Source: CAZHHM01 sp964532225 (GTDB taxonomy: Bacteria; Margulisbacteria; WOR-1; JAKLHX01). Taken from it: DNA of 64,000 nt. How positions within the stretch are numbered: position 1 is the stretch's first letter; the number at the start of each line of letters is the position of its first letter. The notes under the pieces were generated by a model. That model saw only the letters and a list, made by a program, of their open reading frames with translations, was not told where the DNA came from and did not search any database. The stretch covers positions 13,304 to 77,303 of the forward strand of contig CAZHHM010000006.1 of assembly GCA_964532225.1 (NCBI GenBank). Reading direction: 5' to 3'. Positions 7,539-17,163 of the stretch are shown one piece after another. Both the position numbers and the translations under genes were made by a program.

Positions 7539-8627
7539 CTATTCGTAAGCGAGGATGACGACCGCGTTGCTGACCCTTTCCTGATTCCCGTCCTGCGGAT
7601 TGTTAACAACGCGTCCGCCGACATACATGGTCGAGGAGCCGCCTCCGTCAAGACCGATGGCATCCTTGCAGCCCAGCTCTTTCATGAGGACGGCCAGCTC
7701 CCTGAAGGTCACTCCCGAGCGCCTTACCCGACGGCGCGGTTTTTTCCCCTCGACAACGGCAAGGATAAGCTTGTTCCTGTCCGTTCTTCCTATGGCGGTC
7801 CTCGCGTTCCTTCCGGCAAGCGTCCAGAAGTTCTCAATATCAAGACTGAGGTCGGTCACGATCTCCCCGTTATCAAGAAGGCGCGGGCCTCCGGTTATCA
7901 CCTGTTCGTACTCGTCCCAGCCGTCGGTAAGCCGCATCTCCGTCTTTATCCTTGATCCGGGAGGGAGCTGGTTGGCGAAATGCCTGTTCCACCCGCTGCA
8001 GGAGATCACGTATCCTTCTTTGGGTATGGCGCAGTCCTGTTCGCCTATGCCGATGACGATATCGTTCTCGACCATCATCTCCACCCCGTTGCCTTCGGTC
8101 TTTGTGGTGTTGCCGTATTCCGGAGTGTAGATTATCAGCTCATTGTTCTTTCGCGGTCGGTTGATGCCGAAAATGTCGGCTGTGTCGTTGTTTGACACAT
8201 TGACTATCCTTCCCACCATCTTTGGTATGCCGAAACGGACCTTTTTAGACCTCGATATGCCTATGGCCGAGCGGTTCAGCAGCGACTTGGTCATCATTTT
8301 TCCGTCAATAACTATAAGTCCTATCGGAAGATACGGCCATCTCCGGTGAAAGAAGGTCCCGTTCACCGCAGCCGCAGCGCCGTTGGCGTACGCTATCTTG
8401 CTGGTAGGAAGGAGCCGGCCGACCGTGCCCCTTGCAAGGGCCGCTTTTACCTCGATGCTGGACCGGTTAATATCTACAACGAGCACGTGCACCCTTATCG
8501 GTGCTTTCGCGCTGAACTTTTTCATGAAGGTCCTGTAAGAGATCCCCGGCTGGACCTGATATTCTGCGGCGCCGGCGGAAGGACAAAGTGACAGTATCAG
8601 CAGGATAACGGGGAGAAGGCGTATCAA
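7539..8627 (-). CDS. Exported phosphodiester glycosidase (NAGPA-domain) protein
   Basis: The 362-aa protein has a clear signal peptide (MIRLLPVILLILSLCPSAGA, cleavage near residue 20) and a phosphodiester glycosidase (NAGPA/DUF2233) domain. The signature LDGGGSSTMYVGG lies near the C-terminus, and AAVNGTFFHRRWP is the usual early motif. Family members hydrolyse GlcNAc-1-phosphodiesters; in bacteria they are secreted and often linked to cell-envelope polymers. The substrate here is unknown. Its ATG overlaps the smc stop (ATGA), an unusual pairing that may only reflect compact gene packing. Confidence 0.85.
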   Translation of the reverse strand: MIRLLPVILLILSLCPSAGAAEYQVQPGISYRTFMKKFSAKAPIRVHVLVVDINRSSIEVKAALARGTVGRLLPTSKIAYANGAAAAVNGTFFHRRWPYLPIGLIVIDGKMMTKSLLNRSAIGISRSKKVRFGIPKMVGRIVNVSNNDTADIFGINRPRKNNELIIYTPEYGNTTKTEGNGVEMMVENDIVIGIGEQDCAIPKEGYVISCSGWNRHFANQLPPGSRIKTEMRLTDGWDEYEQVITGGPRLLDNGEIVTDLSLDIENFWTLAGRNARTAIGRTDRNKLILAVVEGKKPRRRVRRSGVTFRELAVLMKELGCKDAIGLDGGGSSTMYVGGRVVNNPQDGNQERVSNAVVILAYE

Positions 8628-11600
8628 TCAGCCACCTTAACCAGCTTCATGGAGACAAGCTTGGAGATGCCCGGTTCTTCCATGGTGATGCCGTAGAGAT
8701 TGTTCGCCACCGACATGGTGCGTTTGCTGTGAGTGATCACTATGATCTGCGTTCTCTCCGAAAAGTCTTTGAGCAGTTTAGCGAAACGGATGGTGTTTAT
8801 CTCGTCGAGCGCCGCGTCGACCTCGTCCATGAAACAGAACGGGCTGGGGTTCTTTCTCATCAGGGCGAACAGAATGGAGATGGCTGTAAGCGCCTTCTCT
8901 CCGCCGCTCATGAGTGAAAGGTTTATCCATTTCTTGCCCAGAGGTTTTGCGACTATCTCAATGCCTGCCTCAAGAGGGTCCCCCTCGGCGAGCTCGATCC
9001 TTGCTTCTCCGCCTTCGAACAGGGTCCCGAATATCTCCGAAAAATACACATTGACCTCTTCGATAGTGGACATGAACTTCTCTTTAGCTTCCCCGTCAAG
9101 CTGGCGGATAAGGGTGTTTAGGTTGTCCCTGGCGCTTATCAGGTCGTTGTACTGCGTCTCGATGAAGGACATCCTTTCTTTGGCGGCCTCGAACTCCTCA
9201 ACGGCGAGAAGGTTCACGGGGCCCAGCTCCCTTATGGCGTTCTTGAGCGACTCGACCTCATCCTTGCTCTTTGCCATGTTGGAGGCCTCTTCGACCGCGC
9301 TTGCGAGTATGTCCTGCACGCTCAGCTGGTATTCCTGCATCATAAGGGCCTCGATAGATGAAAGCTCGCCTTCGATCTTTGCCAGGTTGACCTCTTCTTT
9401 TGAAAGAGCGTCCCTGATCCCCCTGTCCTCGCTTGTGAGCTGTCTTATCTTTTCTTCAAGGGCTTCCGCTTTTGTCTCAAGGGATGCTTTTTTAGCGATC
9501 AGGTCCTCAACCGAGGAGCCGAGCTCTTTCTCTTTTAGGGATATTTCCGGAAGGGAAGACTCGAGACCGGCTATCTCTTCTTTGGTCGAGGCTATCCTTG
9601 CGGAGATATTTTCGGATTCGGCCATCTTTGCCTTCAGCTCGTGCACGACAAGCGAGATCTGTTCAAGGACGGATATCAGCCTTTCGACCGAAGCTTTGCG
9701 CGATGAGAGCTCATTGTTCCTGACCGTAAGCTCCGCCTGCCTCATTTCGGCGCCGGGGAGTTCTTTTTCTATCTCTTCTATAAGCCTTGAGGCTTCGGCC
9801 TTTCTCGAGTCGATGCCTGACAGCTCTTTTTCTTTTCTCTCTTTTTCCGAAGTGAGAGAGGTCATGTCGGATGACGCGCGCTCGACCGCGGAGGTCCTTT
9901 CTTTCAACCCCTGTTCAAATGTGCCGAAGACCGCCTTGGTCTCGGCGAGCTTGGCAATGGCGGCTTCCTTTTCGGCGGTGAGCTCGGACATCCTTTTCTC
10001 AAGAATACTGTACTGGCTTGACGCTTCGGAAAAGCTTGACTGTATGCCGTTCAGAAGGCCCTCTTCTTCGCTCTTCCTGGATTCAAGAACAGAAAGCTTT
10101 GCTTTTTGCTCCTCGATGATCCTGCCTAGAGCGCTAAGCTCAACGTCTATCTTTTCGATGATCTGGCCTTTCCGGCCGAGTATCCTTTGCTTAAGCTCGC
10201 TGCTGACGCCCTCCATGCCGATCAGTTCCGACTCAAGGACCTTCATGTCCTCTTTAAGACCGTTCAGGTTGTCGAAGAACTGAACGTCCTTGTCCAGGTT
10301 CTCTTTTGCGAACCTTATCGAGAGATCGATCTCGGAGATGGCATGTTTCTTGTCGGTAAGCTCAAGCTCTCTCTCGAGCACAGGGTTCTTGAGGCTGTTC
10401 CACATCTTGAGACTTTCCTCGATCTTCCTGTTTATGGAATCGAAGATCTGTCCCGCGCCGGACATATGTTCCTGGGACTGCCGGTGCTGTTCTTTGTATT
10501 CGGCAAGTATATTGCGATATTCTTCGAGCTTCTGCCCGCTTGACTGCAGCTGGCCCTCGAGCCTTGATATCTCGTCCCTGAGCGATTCCGCCCTTTCGGA
10601 AAGCTGTGAAAGCCTTTCTTTCGAAACGCCGGAAGATTTTTTCAGCTCTTCTATCCTTGATGTCACAGATGCCAGCTCGCGTGAAGCGCTCTCCGCCTCG
10701 GACGATACGGCGCAAAGCCCTTCTTTTCTGCTGACCAGGAGCCCTTCAAGATCGTAAGTGCCGGCAAGCAGGCTTTCTGTATTGAAGCCGTCCCCGAAAC
10801 TGTCAAGCAGGGATGCCGCGCTTATCCTTGAAGTAAGGTTGACGAGGGCCCTCTCTTTTTCCTGATCCAGGTTAACAAGGCGTTCGCCAAGCTGCAAAAG
10901 CCTTTCGTTACCTACGTTTATCCTGCTCTTCGTCTCCTCGAACTGTATCCTCTTCGCGTTCATCTCGTTCCTGGCGACATCGACCGCGGACTCTATCTCT
11001 TTTATGTCGTTCTTGACCTTCTGCCGCTCTTCTTCCTCTTTTGCAGCTACGCCTTCGGCGCCTATCGTCTGACCTTTAAGCTCCTCGATCTTCTGCACGA
11101 GCACTGTTTTTTTGTCGCTGAGGTACTGCAGCTGGCGTTTTGAAAGGCTTATCTCAAGTGTTTTCAGCTTTTCCTTGATGTTCTGGAACTCAAGGGCTTT
11201 TTGCGCCTGTATCTCGAGCGAAGCGATGTTCTCGGCTATCTCGTTCTTAAGGTCGTTCACCCTGAGAAGGTTCTGTTCGGTGGCGATCAGGCGTCTCTCG
11301 GCCGCACGTTTCTTGAACTTGTAGGTGGAGATCTTTGCGGCTTCCTCGAAAAGGGCCCTTCTTTCTTCCGGCTTGGAGCTGAGTATGGCATCTACCTGGC
11401 CCTGGTTCACGATGGAATACGCGCCGTCGCCGACGCCGGTATCAAGGAAAAGTTCTTTTATGTCCCTCAGGCGGCAGAGGTTCTTGTTGATGTAGAATTC
11501 GCTTTCGCCGGAACGGAACACCCTTCTTCTTATCTGGACCTCGCTGTAATCGGCCTTGAGCCTTCCGTCTGAATTGTCCATGACCATTGCGACCTCGCCG

Positions 11601-11836
11601 AGAGAAAGCGCCTTTTTAGCGCTTGAACCGGCAAATATCATCTCTTCAAGGCTGTCGCCGCGGATCTCACGCATGCTCTGTTCGCCTATGGCAAAGCGCA
11701 GTGCGTCGATCACGTTCGATTTCCCGCATCCGTTAGGCCCGACTATGGCCGTTATGGAGGGGGCAGGATCGAAGGTGAGCGTTGTTTTGTCCGCAAAGGT
11801 CTTGAAACCTTTTAGGGTGAGCTCTTTAAGGTACAA
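8624..11836 (-). CDS. smc: Chromosome partition protein SMC, apparently without a canonical hinge
   Basis: SMC forms ring-shaped dimers that compact and segregate the chromosome. Both ATPase head halves are present: Walker A GPNGCGKSN near residue 34, the ABC signature LMSGGEKAL, and Walker B FCFMDEVDAALDE near the C-terminus. Between them lies about 730 aa of nearly continuous coiled coil. At 1070 aa it is about 100 aa shorter than typical bacterial SMC, and the globular glycine-rich hinge expected near the middle is not recognisable; the midpoint reads FFDNLNGLKEDMKVLE. The start is TTG at 11836, with AGAGGAAA as ribosome binding site. scpA and scpB are not nearby. Confidence 0.93.
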   Translation of the reverse strand: MYLKELTLKGFKTFADKTTLTFDPAPSITAIVGPNGCGKSNVIDALRFAIGEQSMREIRGDSLEEMIFAGSSAKKALSLGEVAMVMDNSDGRLKADYSEVQIRRRVFRSGESEFYINKNLCRLRDIKELFLDTGVGDGAYSIVNQGQVDAILSSKPEERRALFEEAAKISTYKFKKRAAERRLIATEQNLLRVNDLKNEIAENIASLEIQAQKALEFQNIKEKLKTLEISLSKRQLQYLSDKKTVLVQKIEELKGQTIGAEGVAAKEEEERQKVKNDIKEIESAVDVARNEMNAKRIQFEETKSRINVGNERLLQLGERLVNLDQEKERALVNLTSRISAASLLDSFGDGFNTESLLAGTYDLEGLLVSRKEGLCAVSSEAESASRELASVTSRIEELKKSSGVSKERLSQLSERAESLRDEISRLEGQLQSSGQKLEEYRNILAEYKEQHRQSQEHMSGAGQIFDSINRKIEESLKMWNSLKNPVLERELELTDKKHAISEIDLSIRFAKENLDKDVQFFDNLNGLKEDMKVLESELIGMEGVSSELKQRILGRKGQIIEKIDVELSALGRIIEEQKAKLSVLESRKSEEEGLLNGIQSSFSEASSQYSILEKRMSELTAEKEAAIAKLAETKAVFGTFEQGLKERTSAVERASSDMTSLTSEKERKEKELSGIDSRKAEASRLIEEIEKELPGAEMRQAELTVRNNELSSRKASVERLISVLEQISLVVHELKAKMAESENISARIASTKEEIAGLESSLPEISLKEKELGSSVEDLIAKKASLETKAEALEEKIRQLTSEDRGIRDALSKEEVNLAKIEGELSSIEALMMQEYQLSVQDILASAVEEASNMAKSKDEVESLKNAIRELGPVNLLAVEEFEAAKERMSFIETQYNDLISARDNLNTLIRQLDGEAKEKFMSTIEEVNVYFSEIFGTLFEGGEARIELAEGDPLEAGIEIVAKPLGKKWINLSLMSGGEKALTAISILFALMRKNPSPFCFMDEVDAALDEINTIRFAKLLKDFSERTQIIVITHSKRTMSVANNLYGITMEEPGISKLVSMKLVKVAD

Positions 11837-11858
11837 TTTGGCTTTCCTCTAAAAATCG

Positions 11859-11864
11859 ATTATA
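11859..11864 (-). promoter_or_regulatory. smc -10 promoter element
   Basis: TATAAT on the minus strand is about 22 nt before the TTG start, which leaves room for a short leader with AGAGGAAA as ribosome binding site. Confidence 0.5.
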
Positions 11865-11933
11865 ACACACTAAAAAAAGTGGCGGAATAAATAAATCAAG
11901 CGTGATATAATTCTTTACAAAATAAAGGAAAAT

Positions 11934-14135
11934 ATGTTCTCAACCCTCAGCATCCTGTCCATATTTATCGAGATCATACTTGCCGGCATACTTCTTTCCG
12001 GTGCCTATACGCTCATAAAACGCGGGACAGGCGCCAAAAAATACTCAGAGGTCTTTCTGGGTTCGGTGTTCGCTTTCTCAAGCCTGCACATCATCGGGGT
12101 GATCTTCGCCCGTCTCCTGTTCAATCTCGGGACGGACGTGATAATGCTTCAGGCAGGCGCCAATGTGATGCTGGCGGCCGCTTCGCTTTCCATGTACTAC
12201 TATCTGCTCGAAAAAGGGTCGTCAAGAACGCTCGTCGCGACCGTAGCTATCGGCATCGCGGCATTTGCTCTTGCGGCTACCGAGATATTCCCTCAGTACG
12301 CGCCTCAGAGCTACGACCCTACCGGGCTTGCGGTCAACTCTATAACGGTCTTCCTGATAAGGACCTTCTGGGTCTTCTCGTGGCTGTCGGCGGCATTCGT
12401 GTCTTTCTTCAGGCTTTCCGGCATGAAAGACAGGAAAGAGCGCAACCTTGAGCTGATATCGATGTTCTCCGCGCTTTTCATAGCAGTGGGATATTTCATC
12501 TCCATGGGCTATGCCGCGCTCGGTTCGGAGCTGTTCGTTCTTTCCTCATGGTTCGTCCTTCTGGTCTCCTACGGTGCTTTTATCATCGCCTCGGTCATAT
12601 CGCCCAAGGATGATATCGCCAAAGCGCCGGTCAACTTTCTGCGCACCAGGATACTGTTCAAGCTGATAGCGCTGTTCGTTCTCATGATAGTTCTCATCGT
12701 CGAGGCAATAACACTTGGAACGATCGCCATATCAAGGAACTCGCTTGAAAAATCGGCCATAAAGGCCAACAGGATCATTGCACAGGGCGTGGCGGACAAG
12801 GTCCAGTACATTTTTGAAAAAGAGAAGGACAGGGCCGCCATCATATCAAGGCTTCAGGACGAGTCGGTCGAAGTGCTGCGGAAAGAGAAAAGACTGGTGT
12901 TCATAGTCGATTCGACGGGAAGGGTCGTGGTTCATCCCGACCTGGTCGTTGTCCGCAACAAAAAGAACATGAGCCATATGGCGGCGGTGGCCGAGCTTAA
13001 AAGAGGCAATGCCGGAGAAGGCAGGTTCCACAGCCCTTCCGGAGAGGAGATGGTCGGCGCTTTCGTCCCTATACCTTCGCTCGGAGTGGGGGTGGTGGCG
13101 ATGGAAAGGCGCGAGGACGCGTTCTCGGAAATAAGGAAGATGGAGACGAACTCCCTGATATTCGTCATAGTCGGCATACTGGCCACGGTCGGGGTTGGGC
13201 TCATATTCGCAAAAGATGTCGAGGGCCCGATCAACTCTTTGATCTTCGGCACAGAGCAGATACGAAGGGGCAATCTGGACTACCGCATCAGGACGCATTC
13301 GATCGACGAGATAGGGCGCCTGGCCAGGGAGTTCAATCTCATGACAGCTTCGCTTAAAGAAAGCCAGGAGTACCTGATAGCTTCGGAAAAACTGGCCGCG
13401 CTGGGGACCATGGCAGCGGGCATGGCGCATGAGATCAAGAACCCTCTCGTGGCTCTCCGCACCTTCACTCAGCTCATCCCCATAAAATGGGAGGACCCGG
13501 AGTTCAGAAAAAAATTCACCGACATCGTTCCGCTTGAGATCGAAAGGATAAACAAGATCGCGGAGAACCTCTTAAAGTTCGGCAAGCCCACAAAACCTGA
13601 GATCAAGCCGGTAAACGTCAACAACGTGCTTGAAGAAGTGCTCGAGCTTCTCGAGAACCAGCTGAAAAAGAACAATGTCAGGATAGCCACTAAGTTCGCG
13701 ACAGTGCCGCCGATATTGGGGGATGCCTCCCAGCTTTCACAGGCCATACTGAACATCATCCTTAACGCCGTACAGGCCATGCCTCAGGGCGGAGAGATCG
13801 TCGTAAAAAGCGACACAGGCCATGTCATACAGCTGGGCAAGATGACAGAAGAAGGGTTCGAGTCGGACGATGACGCCAGCTCGGAAAGCAGCAAACAGCC
13901 GACCGTGTTCATTGAGATAACGGACAACGGCGAAGGGATAACCGAGGAAAAGATGAAGCATCTTTTCGATCCCTTCTATACTACCAAGCCGAATGGCACA
14001 GGCATGGGGCTCCCTATCACGCTGAGGATAATCGAGGACCACAAAGGTTCGGTCAAAGTGCGAAGCAATCCAGGCAAGGGGACAACGTTCATAATAATGC
14101 TGCCGGCGGGAGAGATAAAAGAGAAAGAGGCCTAA
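11934..14135 (+). CDS. Membrane-bound sensor histidine kinase
   Basis: The 733-aa protein has, in order: an N-terminal block of about seven membrane helices (residues 1-220), another helix (about 240-262), an extracytoplasmic sensor loop (about 265-400), a helix (SLIFVIVGILATVGVGLIFA), a HAMP linker (about 423-475), a dimerisation domain with phosphoacceptor H499 in MAHEIKNPL, and a C-terminal ATPase domain (NIILNAVQAMPQGG; DNGEGI; TGMGLPI). The last domain contains a short acidic/serine insert (DDDASSESSKQ). It resembles NtrB/AtoS-type kinases. No response regulator is adjacent, so it is an orphan in this window. A TATAAT box and AAAGGAAAAT site precede the ATG. Confidence 0.92.
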   Translation: MFSTLSILSIFIEIILAGILLSGAYTLIKRGTGAKKYSEVFLGSVFAFSSLHIIGVIFARLLFNLGTDVIMLQAGANVMLAAASLSMYYYLLEKGSSRTLVATVAIGIAAFALAATEIFPQYAPQSYDPTGLAVNSITVFLIRTFWVFSWLSAAFVSFFRLSGMKDRKERNLELISMFSALFIAVGYFISMGYAALGSELFVLSSWFVLLVSYGAFIIASVISPKDDIAKAPVNFLRTRILFKLIALFVLMIVLIVEAITLGTIAISRNSLEKSAIKANRIIAQGVADKVQYIFEKEKDRAAIISRLQDESVEVLRKEKRLVFIVDSTGRVVVHPDLVVVRNKKNMSHMAAVAELKRGNAGEGRFHSPSGEEMVGAFVPIPSLGVGVVAMERREDAFSEIRKMETNSLIFVIVGILATVGVGLIFAKDVEGPINSLIFGTEQIRRGNLDYRIRTHSIDEIGRLAREFNLMTASLKESQEYLIASEKLAALGTMAAGMAHEIKNPLVALRTFTQLIPIKWEDPEFRKKFTDIVPLEIERINKIAENLLKFGKPTKPEIKPVNVNNVLEEVLELLENQLKKNNVRIATKFATVPPILGDASQLSQAILNIILNAVQAMPQGGEIVVKSDTGHVIQLGKMTEEGFESDDDASSESSKQPTVFIEITDNGEGITEEKMKHLFDPFYTTKPNGTGMGLPITLRIIEDHKGSVKVRSNPGKGTTFIIMLPAGEIKEKEA

Positions 14136-14323
14136 CCCTCACCCTGCGCGTCGTTTATGAGCTTCTGATAAAATCCCCCGTCCCTGAGAGGCGAATACAG
14201 GTCCGACTCTACTACATCCCGGTCCTTTAATATGTCCCTTCCCTGCATCCTGATATTGCCCGAAGTGCACAGGAACTTTACCTGGTCGCGGTCTAAAAAA
14301 ACTATTTTATTGGAGATGCTCAT
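14132..14323 (-). CDS. Small orphan protein (63 aa) of a three-member local family
   Basis: No family is recognised. The protein is hydrophilic, without signal peptide or membrane helix. It shares a pattern with the neighbouring 66-aa protein and the 64-aa protein at 52812: a hydrophobic strand leading to TSGNIRMQGRDI (TTGNIKVGGKMF in the neighbour), then an acidic stretch and GGFYQKL (NGFFNKL in the neighbour). It has its own sigma-28-like promoter just upstream, and its end overlaps the histidine kinase stop by 4 nt from the opposite strand. It is probably real because of its promoter and paralogues; function unknown. Confidence 0.6.
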   Translation of the reverse strand: MSISNKIVFLDRDQVKFLCTSGNIRMQGRDILKDRDVVESDLYSPLRDGGFYQKLINDAQGEG

Positions 14324-14340
14324 TTCGCGCTTCTACTTAT

Positions 14341-14367
14341 ATATCGGAAAAAGAGGGGGTGTACTTG
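14341..14367 (-). promoter_or_regulatory. Sigma-28-like promoter of the 63-aa orphan gene
   Basis: On the minus strand CAAG (14367-14364), exactly 15 nt, then TCCGATAT (14348-14341). This fits the FliA/SigD layout (TAAA-N15-GCCGATAA), with the same spacing as the five other sites in this window. The start codon is 17 nt further on. Confidence 0.55.
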
Positions 14368-14371
14368 CGTA

Positions 14372-14572
14372 TCAGGCTATATCGTTGACGTTTGAGCCCT
14401 TGTTGCCAAGTATCGCCTGAAGCTTCTGGCTCAGGTCGCTGTCATGGCCTTTTGAATAGAGCTTGTTGAAGAATCCGTTCTTGTCGGAATCGGTCGCGGG
14501 GTCGAACATCTTGCCTCCGACCTTGATGTTGCCGGTTGTCTCGAAAATATATGCCTTGTCGACCGCTTGCAT
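14372..14572 (-). CDS. Small orphan protein (66 aa) of a three-member local family
   Basis: No known family. It carries YIFETTGNIKVGGKMFD and NGFFNKLYSKGHD, the same two blocks seen in the 63-aa protein encoded just downstream and, more loosely, in the 64-aa protein at 52812 (FLTAEKVTVNGKGYI and GSFINIL). The C-terminus is helical and polar (LSQKLQAILG). It is transcribed away from clpC and has its own sigma-28-like promoter 23 nt upstream. A role in the same process as its paralogues is inference; sequence gives no biochemical hint. Confidence 0.6.
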   Translation of the reverse strand: MQAVDKAYIFETTGNIKVGGKMFDPATDSDKNGFFNKLYSKGHDSDLSQKLQAILGNKGSNVNDIA

Positions 14573-14595
14573 ACTATTTATTGCCTTCCATTAGA

Positions 14596-14622
14596 TATTC
14601 GCCTTCCGGGGGGCAAAACTTG
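14596..14622 (-). promoter_or_regulatory. Sigma-28-like promoter of the 66-aa orphan gene
   Basis: On the minus strand CAAGTTTT starts at 14622, followed by 11 nt and GGCGAATA (14603-14596). The -35 box is close to the FliA consensus TAAAGTTT with the right spacing; the -10 box has one extra A compared with its sister sites. It sits back to back with the clpC promoter. Confidence 0.5.
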
Positions 14623-14650
14623 CATGAAAACAGCACGTTTTTACGGGTGG

Positions 14651-14656
14651 TATAAT
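14651..14656 (+). promoter_or_regulatory. clpC -10 promoter element
   Basis: TATAAT lies 20 nt before the clpC start and is followed by CAGGAGG as ribosome binding site. No good -35 hexamer is seen at the usual distance, and no CtsR-type operator was recognised. Confidence 0.5.
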
Positions 14657-14676
14657 GGGTTCAGGAGGCACTTAAA

Positions 14677-17163
14677 ATGCCAATGTTCGAAAGGTTCACC
14701 GAAAAGGCCGTACGGGTGATAATGTCCTCCCAGGAAGAGGCAAAAAGGCTTGCTTCAAGCGCCGTTACCAACGAGCACCTGCTCCTGGGGATGCTTCACG
14801 AAAAGGAGCAGCTTGTCACCAGGACGCTAGAGCACTACAAGATCGACCCGCAGACGATAAAGACAAGGATAGAGGAATTCCTTAAATCGGAGAACCTTGT
14901 ACGCGGAAAGGACACGCCTTTCAGCGCCCAGCTCAAGAGGACGATCGAGTTCGCATGGGAGGAGGCCCGCCAGCTGGGTCACAGTTATGTGGGCGTCGAA
15001 CATCTTTTCCTGGGGATGATCAAAGAGGCGGGAGGCTTCATAGGCAAGGTCCTTATCGATGCCGGCCTTACTTATTCCGGAGCAAAGACAAAGATAATCT
15101 CTTTCCTGGGAGAAGAGACCTCGTTCAACAAAAAAAGCAGGACATCGTCCGGCACGCCCGTACTCGACAGTTTCAGCAGGGACCTGACGCACCTTGCCAG
15201 GGAAAAGAAGCTGGACCCGGTCGTCGGCCGCAACAAGGAGATCGAGAGGGTCGTGCAGATCCTTGCCAGAAGAAAAAAGAACAATCCCGTTCTGACCGGC
15301 GAAGCGGGAGTTGGCAAAACGGCCATCGTCGAAGGGCTTGCCCAGAGGATAACCTCATCCGATGTCCCGCCTCCTCTTATAGGAAAAAGGCTGGTCACGC
15401 TTGATCTCGGGCTTCTGATAGCCGGAACGAAATACCGCGGAGAGTTCGAAGAAAGGCTCAAAAGGATAATCGAAGAGGTCCGCAAGGCGAGCAACGTTAT
15501 ACTTTTCATAGACGAGCTTCATACGCTTATCGGCGCCGGCGCGGCCGAGGGCGCAATGGACGCGGCCAACATGCTCAAGCCGCCCTTGGCAAGGGGAGAG
15601 ATGCAGTGCATCGGCGCGACCACGTTCGATGAATACAGGAAAAGGATAGAATCCGACCCGGCCCTTGAAAGAAGGTTCCAGGCCGTTAAGGTGGACGAGC
15701 CGGGAACTGAAGACACCATCGAGATACTCAAAGGGCTGCGAAAAAGCTATGAGGATTTCCACAAGGTCACTATTACTGATAAGGCGCTGGTGGCAGCCGC
15801 AAGGCTGTCCAACCAGTACATAACCGACAGACATCTTCCCGACAAGGCGATAGACCTTATCGACGAAGCCTCGGCAAAAGTGATGCTGAAGTCGGTCAGC
15901 GCCCCGAAAGAGCTTGTCGAGATCACATCAAAGATAGAGGACGTAAGGACAGAAAAAGAGGCCGCTGCAAGGGCGCAGGACTATGAAAAGGCGGCAAAAC
16001 TGCGCGATTCGGAAGAGGAGCTGCTCCTGGAATACGAGGCCATGGCCAACGAACTGACCTCTTCAAGCAAAGAGGCCCCTCCGCTCGTTGATGAGGAGGA
16101 TATCGCGGAGGTCGTCTCCGCATGGACCGGAGTGCCGGTAACAAGACTTACCGAAGAAGAGACCAAACGACTGCTTAAGATGGAGGAGGAGATCAGGAAA
16201 AAAGTGGTCGGCCAGGATGAGGCCGTGGTAGCTCTCGCGAAATCGATCAGGCGTTCAAGGGCCGGGCTGAAAAGCCCGAACAGGCCTACGGGGTCTTTCA
16301 TGTTCCTTGGCCCGTCCGGCGTCGGTAAAACAGAACTCGCCAAGAGGCTTGCCGAATTCCTGTTCAGCGACACAGACGCGATGATACGCGTAGACATGAG
16401 CGAATATCTTGAGTCGCACACGGTATCAAGGCTTGTAGGGTCCCCTCCGGGATACGTGGGATACGGGGACGGAGGCCAGCTTACCGAGCCCGTCAGGAGA
16501 AAACCGCATTCAGTGGTGCTGCTCGATGAGATCGAGAAGGCCAACCAGGAAGTGATAAACCTGCTCCTTCAGATACTTGAGGACGGCAGGCTGACCGACA
16601 CCCAGGGCAGGGTCGTGGACTTCAGGAACACGGTCATCATCATGACCAGCAATGTGGGGGCCGAACACATACGCAAAGAGAGCTCGTTCGGGTTCACCAC
16701 AAGGACGGACGCGGATGCCGGGTACGACCGCATGAAGGAAAAGGTCCTTGAAGAGCTTAAGAGGGCGTTCAAGCCGGAGTTCCTCAACAGGATAGACGAA
16801 ACGATAGTATTCCATCCGCTTTCAAAAGAGGACCTGAACGGCATAGTTGACATCATGATCTCAGACCTTAATCTGCGGCTCAAAGAAAAGAACATACAGC
16901 TTGAGCTTACCGAAAAGGTAAAGGCATTCATCGCCGAAAAAGGCTACGACCCGAAGTTCGGGGCAAGGCCTTTGAGGAGGGTCATTGAGAACCTGATCGA
17001 AGAGCCGCTTTCAGAAGGCATACTGAACATGATCTATCATGAAGGCTCGATACTTAAGGCGGACCTCTCCGGAGAGGCCATTGCTTTCACCTCTAAGAAG
17101 GCAAAAAGATCTCCGGGCAGGAAAAAGGCCGATGATCCCGCGCAGGTCGGGACTGCGGTGTAA
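14677..17163 (+). CDS. clpC: ATP-dependent Clp protease ATP-binding subunit ClpC
   Basis: ClpC is an AAA+ unfoldase that feeds proteins to ClpP. The 828-aa protein has two Clp-N repeats (residues 1-150), AAA+ domain 1 with Walker A GEAGVGKT, a UVR-containing linker (EKEAAARAQDYEKAAKLRD) that separates ClpC from ClpB/ClpA, AAA+ domain 2 with Walker A GPSGVGKT, and a D2-small domain ending in a basic tail. Length and start (MPMFERFTEKAVRVIMSSQE) are typical. The stop overlaps the radA start by one base; clpC-radA is a widespread pair. clpP is not in the window. Confidence 0.97.
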   Translation: MPMFERFTEKAVRVIMSSQEEAKRLASSAVTNEHLLLGMLHEKEQLVTRTLEHYKIDPQTIKTRIEEFLKSENLVRGKDTPFSAQLKRTIEFAWEEARQLGHSYVGVEHLFLGMIKEAGGFIGKVLIDAGLTYSGAKTKIISFLGEETSFNKKSRTSSGTPVLDSFSRDLTHLAREKKLDPVVGRNKEIERVVQILARRKKNNPVLTGEAGVGKTAIVEGLAQRITSSDVPPPLIGKRLVTLDLGLLIAGTKYRGEFEERLKRIIEEVRKASNVILFIDELHTLIGAGAAEGAMDAANMLKPPLARGEMQCIGATTFDEYRKRIESDPALERRFQAVKVDEPGTEDTIEILKGLRKSYEDFHKVTITDKALVAAARLSNQYITDRHLPDKAIDLIDEASAKVMLKSVSAPKELVEITSKIEDVRTEKEAAARAQDYEKAAKLRDSEEELLLEYEAMANELTSSSKEAPPLVDEEDIAEVVSAWTGVPVTRLTEEETKRLLKMEEEIRKKVVGQDEAVVALAKSIRRSRAGLKSPNRPTGSFMFLGPSGVGKTELAKRLAEFLFSDTDAMIRVDMSEYLESHTVSRLVGSPPGYVGYGDGGQLTEPVRRKPHSVVLLDEIEKANQEVINLLLQILEDGRLTDTQGRVVDFRNTVIIMTSNVGAEHIRKESSFGFTTRTDADAGYDRMKEKVLEELKRAFKPEFLNRIDETIVFHPLSKEDLNGIVDIMISDLNLRLKEKNIQLELTEKVKAFIAEKGYDPKFGARPLRRVIENLIEEPLSEGILNMIYHEGSILKADLSGEAIAFTSKKAKRSPGRKKADDPAQVGTAV

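Noticed and set aside
8733..10283. A 516-aa serine-rich open frame opposite smc
   Set aside because: It is the antisense of the SMC coiled coil, whose Glu/Lys/Leu codons read as Ser/Phe/Leu on the other strand. SMC is certain.
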